From: an uncultured Pelagibacteraceae bacterium
Lineage (GTDB): Bacteria; Pseudomonadota; Alphaproteobacteria; Pelagibacterales; Pelagibacteraceae
Direction: 5' to 3'
DNA length: 58,266 bases
NCBI GenBank assembly: GCA_902622795.1
Contig: CACNRD010000007.1
Span: 1-58,266 of the forward strand
Shown here: piece by piece, positions 54,274 to 58,266 of the stretch
Position numbering within the stretch: the first letter of the stretch is position 1
Layout of the letters: each line of letters opens with the position of its first letter
Made by a program: the position numbers and the translations under genes
The notes under the pieces: model-generated
The model's database searches: none
What the model was told of the DNA's origin: nothing
Seen by the model: only the letters and a program-made list of their open reading frames with translations

Positions 54274-54927
54274 TTGAAGAATAAATTTTTATTTTCAGTA
54301 TTTGTTTGGTTTATAATTCTTGTTCTTCTCTCATTAGGTTTTTGGCAAATTTATAGACTAAATTGGAAGCTAGATTTAATAAATCAAATTGAAAATTCTC
54401 TAAAAAATGATCCTGTAGAATTAACTCAAACCAATAAAAAAAACTATTTAAGAATAAAAACCTCAGGTCAAATTGATTTTGATAATCAAATTTACTTATA
54501 TAATTTGAATGAAAAAGGAAAACCTGGGTTTGAAGTAGTGAACCCAATATTGATTGAAAATGAAAACTTTTTAATTAATAGAGGCTGGATACCTTTTGAT
54601 AAAAAAGATCTACCAGAAATCAATCAAATCAATCAAAATGAAATACTTGGAACTTTAATGTTACAATCTAAATCAAGTATGTTTAAGCCTCAAAATGAAA
54701 CTAAAAAAAATTATTGGTTCACCCTTGATAGAGATGACATTTTTAATCAGACTGGAAGAAAATTTTCTAATTATATTATTTATTTAAATGGAAACTATAA
54801 AATTCCAAAACCAAGAGTGATCACTGCAAAAATTTCAAACAATCATAAAAAGTATGCAATTACTTGGTTTTCAATGGCGATTTCAATTCTTTTAATATAT
54901 CTATATTTTAGAAAAAAAAATTATTAG
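54274..54927 (+). CDS. SURF1 family oxidase assembly protein
   Basis: The 217-residue protein has two transmembrane helices, one at each end, and a periplasmic domain. LGFWQIYRLNWKLDLI at the first helix end, GKPGFEVVNPILIEN, NRGWIPFDKK and the C-terminal YAITWFSMAISILLIYLYF are SURF1 marks. It aids heme a insertion into subunit I. The TTG at 54274, 10 bases after the ctaE stop, gives a sensible N-terminus; the frame is open back to 54235 inside ctaE. Start is uncertain; identity is good. It ends directly before thrC. Confidence 0.9.
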   Translation: MKNKFLFSVFVWFIILVLLSLGFWQIYRLNWKLDLINQIENSLKNDPVELTQTNKKNYLRIKTSGQIDFDNQIYLYNLNEKGKPGFEVVNPILIENENFLINRGWIPFDKKDLPEINQINQNEILGTLMLQSKSSMFKPQNETKKNYWFTLDRDDIFNQTGRKFSNYIIYLNGNYKIPKPRVITAKISNNHKKYAITWFSMAISILLIYLYFRKKNY

Positions 54928-56310
54928 ATGAAGTATATAAGCACAAGAGACAAATCAAAAAACTTTGAATTTAAAGATGTTTTTATTAAAGGCCTTGCTG
55001 ATGATGGCGGTCTTTTTATCCCAGAGACTTTACACAAATATTCAAAGTCAGAAATTAGTGATTTTAAAAAACTAAGTTATTCAGATTTAGCAAAAAAAAT
55101 TATTCATCCATTTATTGGTAATTTTACTTCAGAAGGTGAGTTAAGTAAAATAATAGAAAAATCCTACTCAGTTTTCAGAAAAGATAATGTTATTGATCTT
55201 ATTAAGGTGGGTGACCGTTACGTGCTTGAATTGTTTCATGGTCCAACCTTAGCTTTTAAAGATGTCGCAATGCAACTCTTGGGTAATTTTTATGAATTTT
55301 ATTTAAATAATGAAAATGAAAAGATTAATATTGTAGTTGCTACATCAGGAGATACTGGTGCAGCTGCCATAGATGCAATTAAAGGAAAAAAAAACTTAAA
55401 TATATTTGTTCTACATCCTCATAACCGTATTTCACCTGTTCAAAGAAAATTAATGACAACTGGAAAAGATGAGAATGTATTCAATATTGCTGTAAAAGGT
55501 AACTTTGATGATTGTCAAAATTTAGTTAAATCCATGTTTTCAGATAAAGAATTTTCTAATCAGATAAACATGTCTGGTGTTAATTCAATTAATTGGGCCC
55601 GAATTATTGCGCAAAGTGTATATTATTTTTATTGTTATTTTTTAGCTGAGGATGATAATCAGCCAATAAATTTTTCAGTACCAACTGGAAATTTTGGAGA
55701 TGTATATGCAGGTTATTTGGCAAAGAAGTTGGGTCTTCCAATTAATAAATTAATAGTAGCCACAAATCAAAACGACATTTTACATAGAGCTATTTCAAAA
55801 GGTAAATATGAGGCTGAACATGTCTCTGAAACTATTTCGCCAAGTATGGACATTCAAATTGCAAGTAATTTTGAGAGATTAATTTATGATTTAAATAATC
55901 ATGATAGTTCACAAACTTTAGATGATATGAAAACCATTAAACAGAATGGTAAATATTCAATCGACAATGAGAAATTAAAAAAAATTAATCAAGATTTTTT
56001 GTCGGCAAGAATGAGTGAGCAGGAAACACTTGATGTGATAAAAAATATTTATGAAAAATTTAATATGGTTTTAGATCCACACACCGCTATAGGGTATGGA
56101 GCTTTTGATAAACATGACTTAAAAGGAAACAATATTGTTCTTGCAACTGCACACCCATGTAAATTTCCAGATGCAATTTTAAAGGCTATAAACTTGAAAT
56201 CTGATTTACCAAATGAATTAAAGTTTATTTTGGATGAGAAAGAAAATTATGGTATAATTGAAAATAATCTCAAAGTAATTAAACAATATATTTTAGGAAA
56301 AATTAAATGA
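54928..56310 (+). CDS. thrC: Threonine synthase
   Basis: The 460-residue PLP enzyme forms threonine from O-phosphohomoserine. The PLP lysine lies in HGPTLAFKDVAMQLLGNF. VATSGDTGAAAIDAIKG, the SINWARIIAQSVYYF helix and SVPTGNFGDVYAGYLAKKLGLPI are all standard for the longer, bacterial and fungal type. Its ATG follows the SURF1 stop immediately, the common alphaproteobacterial order. Homoserine kinase (thrB), the preceding pathway step, is 0.9 kb downstream on the other strand. Confidence 0.97.
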   Translation: MKYISTRDKSKNFEFKDVFIKGLADDGGLFIPETLHKYSKSEISDFKKLSYSDLAKKIIHPFIGNFTSEGELSKIIEKSYSVFRKDNVIDLIKVGDRYVLELFHGPTLAFKDVAMQLLGNFYEFYLNNENEKINIVVATSGDTGAAAIDAIKGKKNLNIFVLHPHNRISPVQRKLMTTGKDENVFNIAVKGNFDDCQNLVKSMFSDKEFSNQINMSGVNSINWARIIAQSVYYFYCYFLAEDDNQPINFSVPTGNFGDVYAGYLAKKLGLPINKLIVATNQNDILHRAISKGKYEAEHVSETISPSMDIQIASNFERLIYDLNNHDSSQTLDDMKTIKQNGKYSIDNEKLKKINQDFLSARMSEQETLDVIKNIYEKFNMVLDPHTAIGYGAFDKHDLKGNNIVLATAHPCKFPDAILKAINLKSDLPNELKFILDEKENYGIIENNLKVIKQYILGKIK

Positions 56311-56795
56311 AAATTAAAGAGGGAGATAAAATTCCAAATTCAGAATTTTACTATTTAGACGAAACTGGTGCTCCAAAAAAAATATCTACATCTGAGTTGT
56401 TTAATAATAATAAAACAATAGTTATAGGGGTTCCTGGGGCTTTTACTAAAGTTTGCTCTGCTAAACATTTGCCAGGTTATGTTAACAATTTTGAAGCTGC
56501 TAAAAAAAAGGGGATTACCAAAATTATTTGTGTTTCAGTAAATGATCCAAATGTAATGAAAGCTTGGGGTGATAGTCAAAAGGTAGAGGACAAGATTTTT
56601 ATGGCAGCAGATCCATACTGTGAATTTACTAAATTAATTGGTGCAGATATTGATAGATTTGACAGAGGTCAAGGAACCCGATCAGCAAGATATACTATGC
56701 TGGTTGAAAATAATATTGCAATTAAGATAAAAGCTGAAGAAGATACAGCGACCTGTGAGTTGTCAGCTGCAGAGAATTTTTTAGTTTCAATTTAA
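56307..56795 (+). CDS. Peroxiredoxin, Prx5-like
   Basis: The 162-residue thiol peroxidase has the peroxidatic Cys50 in VPGAFTKVCSAKHLPGY, the Prx5 signature PGAFTxxCSxxHLPGY. The resolving cysteine is probably Cys150 (TATCELSAAENFL). GTRSARYTMLVENN marks the conserved arginine region. It reduces hydrogen peroxide and alkyl peroxides with thioredoxin or glutaredoxin. The start overlaps the thrC stop (ATGA), so it is translationally coupled to a biosynthetic gene. It overlaps the convergent rnhA by 9 bases. Confidence 0.93.
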   Translation: MKIKEGDKIPNSEFYYLDETGAPKKISTSELFNNNKTIVIGVPGAFTKVCSAKHLPGYVNNFEAAKKKGITKIICVSVNDPNVMKAWGDSQKVEDKIFMAADPYCEFTKLIGADIDRFDRGQGTRSARYTMLVENNIAIKIKAEEDTATCELSAAENFLVSI

Positions 56796-57212
56796 ATTAG
56801 CTGCTTTTTTAGCCAACATATCCACTTCTTCATTTAGGGGGTCTCCGGCGTGTGCTTTAACCCAATTCCATTTTACGTTTAAGGATTGGTTTAGTTTGTG
56901 TAATTCAAGCCATAAATCTTTGTTCTTAACATTCTCTTTTTTTGATGTTTTCCAGTTATTTAATACCCAAGTATTAATCCACTCAGTAATTCCATTTTTT
57001 ACATATTTTGAATCTGTAAATATCTCTATTGGATCTTTTAAGTTTATATTTTTTAAGGCTTTAATTGGAGCCATAAGTTCCATTCTGTTATTTGTCGTAT
57101 TTTTTTCATTTCCACTAATTTTTTTAATTTCTCCATTGATATTGATTATTGCAGCCCATCCACCATTTCCTGGATTAGACAGGCAGGAACCATCTGTATA
57201 AATTTTAATCAT
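56787..57212 (-). CDS. rnhA: Ribonuclease HI
   Basis: The 141-residue endonuclease removes RNA from RNA-DNA hybrids. The acidic residues are in YTDGSCLSNPGNGGWAAI (Asp), NNRMELMAPIKAL (Glu), FTDSKYVKNGI (Asp) and NEEVDMLAKKAA (Asp). WVKAHAGDPLNE carries the flexible-loop histidine. The start overlaps the thrB stop by four bases (ATGA), so the two leftward genes are coupled. Confidence 0.97.
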   Translation of the reverse strand: MIKIYTDGSCLSNPGNGGWAAIININGEIKKISGNEKNTTNNRMELMAPIKALKNINLKDPIEIFTDSKYVKNGITEWINTWVLNNWKTSKKENVKNKDLWLELHKLNQSLNVKWNWVKAHAGDPLNEEVDMLAKKAANLN

Positions 57213-58177
57213 CTGGGTAAATAATCTTTATAAGAATTTAAGCTATTATGAGTAAGTAGTTTTTGATAATACTCGTTAGGATTTTTTATCTTTATTAAAG
57301 CTGTTTTAGGAGTGTTAGAATAATCATAAAGTCTAGTTAATAAGTAACGCAAAGCTGCCCCTCTACATAAGACATTAATAGCATTTTTTTCTCTAGAGGA
57401 AATTTTCTTAATACTCTCATAGCCTTTAATTAAACTGTTAATTTTTTGTTTATTCATTGAAAATTTTTTACCCTTTAGGTCAAAACATAGGGCATTAATA
57501 CAAATTGCAATCTCATACATAAAATAATCGTTTCCAGCAAAGTAAAAATCTATAATCCCTGAGAGTTTATTTTTTTTGAAAAAGATATTATCAATAAATA
57601 AATCTCCATGAATAATGCCGTTTGGTAATTTTTTTGGCCAATGCTTATTAATATCCTTTAAATTATTTTTCAAAAAAAGATCTATTTTAGAAAATTTATT
57701 GCCTTTAAACTTAATACTTTTTAGTAAAGGATTAATATTTTTTATACCCATTGAGTTTTTGCGATAAAGTTTTAGTTTTTTTGTAACCAAATGCATTTGC
57801 GCAGCAATTTTTCCAACTGAGTAACAATCTTTGATATTAAGTTTTTTTTTATCTTTTCCCTCTAAAAAAGAGACAATACAGGCAGTCTTTTTTTTTAATT
57901 TTATTAGATAACTATCACTTCTGGTTCTCAGAGGTTTCGGACAATCTATTCTAGAGCTATTTAAATTATCCATTAGTTTCATAAAAAAGGGAACCTCTTT
58001 TTCTGAAACTCTTTTTTCAAAAATTGTTAAGATAAATTTTTTATTCTTTGATTTTAATAAATAATTTGTATTTTCAATTCCTTGTTTAATTCCTTGAAAG
58101 CTAATAATTTTTTCTATATCGAACTTAGCATTTATTAGTCTAATATCATCCTTATCTATTTTTGTATAAACAGCCAT
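57209..58177 (-). CDS. thrB: Homoserine kinase, APH-fold type (ThrB)
   Basis: The 322-residue kinase belongs to the aminoglycoside-phosphotransferase fold, the alphaproteobacterial type of ThrB, and not the GHMP-type enzyme of E. coli. The catalytic loop is GIIHGDLFIDNIFF (H-x-D-x4-N) and the metal site is GIIDFYFAGNDYFMYEIAI. FEKRVSEKEVPFFMKLMDNL is the conserved N-lobe part. It phosphorylates homoserine for ThrC. It begins immediately after the stop of ispH and overlaps rnhA by four bases. Confidence 0.93.
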   Translation of the reverse strand: MAVYTKIDKDDIRLINAKFDIEKIISFQGIKQGIENTNYLLKSKNKKFILTIFEKRVSEKEVPFFMKLMDNLNSSRIDCPKPLRTRSDSYLIKLKKKTACIVSFLEGKDKKKLNIKDCYSVGKIAAQMHLVTKKLKLYRKNSMGIKNINPLLKSIKFKGNKFSKIDLFLKNNLKDINKHWPKKLPNGIIHGDLFIDNIFFKKNKLSGIIDFYFAGNDYFMYEIAICINALCFDLKGKKFSMNKQKINSLIKGYESIKKISSREKNAINVLCRGAALRYLLTRLYDYSNTPKTALIKIKNPNEYYQKLLTHNSLNSYKDYLPR

Positions 58178-58266
58178 CTAATTTAATCTGTTGGGAACTT
58201 TAAAAATTACATTTTCTTTTATTATTTCAACTTCATTTATATTTATTATGAATTTATTTTTTAGTG
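58178..58266 (-). CDS. ispH: 4-hydroxy-3-methylbut-2-enyl diphosphate reductase, C-terminal fragment
   Basis: Only the last 28 codons and the stop TAG are in the window; the rest lies to the right. The visible end includes NEVEIIKENVIFKVPNRLN, and the EN-(V/I)-xF-x-(V/L)-P ending is characteristic of IspH. The stop abuts the thrB start and the order ispH-thrB-rnhA is common in alphaproteobacteria. IspH makes isopentenyl and dimethylallyl diphosphate with an iron-sulfur cluster. Identity rests on a short tail plus context. Confidence 0.7.
   Translation of the reverse strand, partial: LKNKFIININEVEIIKENVIFKVPNRLN

Noticed and set aside
56896-57201. Plus-strand ORF opposite rnhA
   Set aside because: rnhA has all four catalytic acidic residues in frame; the opposite frame has no motif.

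Overview
The window looks like a chromosomal segment of a marine alphaproteobacterium of the SAR11 clade (Pelagibacterales, 'Candidatus Pelagibacter'-like). The evidence is very low G+C, lysine/asparagine/isoleucine-rich proteins, almost no intergenic space, many ATGA start/stop overlaps, and convergent genes whose stop codons interleave. The gene orders are alphaproteobacterial: ctaC-ctaD-ctaB-small ORF-ctaG-ctaE-SURF1-thrC; HAD-ribF-ileS-lspA-DUF3035-like; purD-DUF2093-lpxL-lpxK-waaA; ispH-thrB-rnhA. No database search was possible, so the taxonomic call is an inference. I saw no tRNA, rRNA, insertion sequence, prophage or CRISPR array.

Layout. 1-2.6 kb: a truncated sugar-kinase-like gene plus a nucleotidyltransferase (AmgK/MurU-type pair), gpmA, and a lipoprotein lytic transglycosylase. 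2.5-7.9 kb: a tight leftward operon of msrA, a mercaptopyruvate-type sulfurtransferase, an RND adaptor and an RND pump. 7.9-12.5 kb: a DMT exporter, a 3-methyladenine glycosylase, DUF1330, a purine phosphoribosyltransferase facing a purine permease, a small lipoprotein, and a small heat-shock protein with its own heat-shock promoter and a ROSE-like thermometer candidate. 12.6-20.2 kb: oligopeptidase B, a TIM14-like J-domain membrane protein, a family 9 glycosyltransferase, and a rightward set of DapA-like aldolase, cyclopropane synthase, a lysine-rich coiled-coil protein and a small membrane protein. 20.2-27.4 kb: TldD/TldE, a flavoprotein, a periplasmic DUF6134-like protein, a YczE/YitT-like membrane protein, TypA and an unannotated 38-codon basic ORF upstream of typA. 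27.4-29.4 kb: an orphan, extremely AT-rich multi-pass membrane protein, the best candidate for variable or acquired DNA. 29.4-31.5 kb: groESL with a textbook terminator and a sigma-32-type promoter.

31.6-38 kb is a rightward operon: HAD, ribF, ileS, lspA, BamF-like lipoprotein, pgi. 38-40.1 kb holds rsmD, purD and DUF2093. 40.1-45.7 kb is a leftward envelope operon, ubiA-msbA-waaA-lpxK-lpxL-like, covering late lipid A/Kdo assembly and export. 45.7-48.6 kb holds a DUF2721 membrane protein, a quinone oxidoreductase, pirin and a haloacid dehalogenase. 48.7-56.8 kb runs rightward from rsmE through the aa3-type cytochrome c oxidase structural and assembly genes to thrC and a peroxiredoxin. 56.8-58.3 kb holds rnhA, thrB and the C-terminal end of ispH on the minus strand.

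Functionally this is mostly core housekeeping DNA: respiration, envelope, chaperones and amino acid synthesis. The points that deserve attention are small or regulatory: two matching heat-shock promoters, a probable RNA thermometer, a perfect 12-bp inverted repeat wrapped around a start codon, two genes below normal annotation length, and a lysine-rich coiled-coil/membrane protein pair of unknown role.
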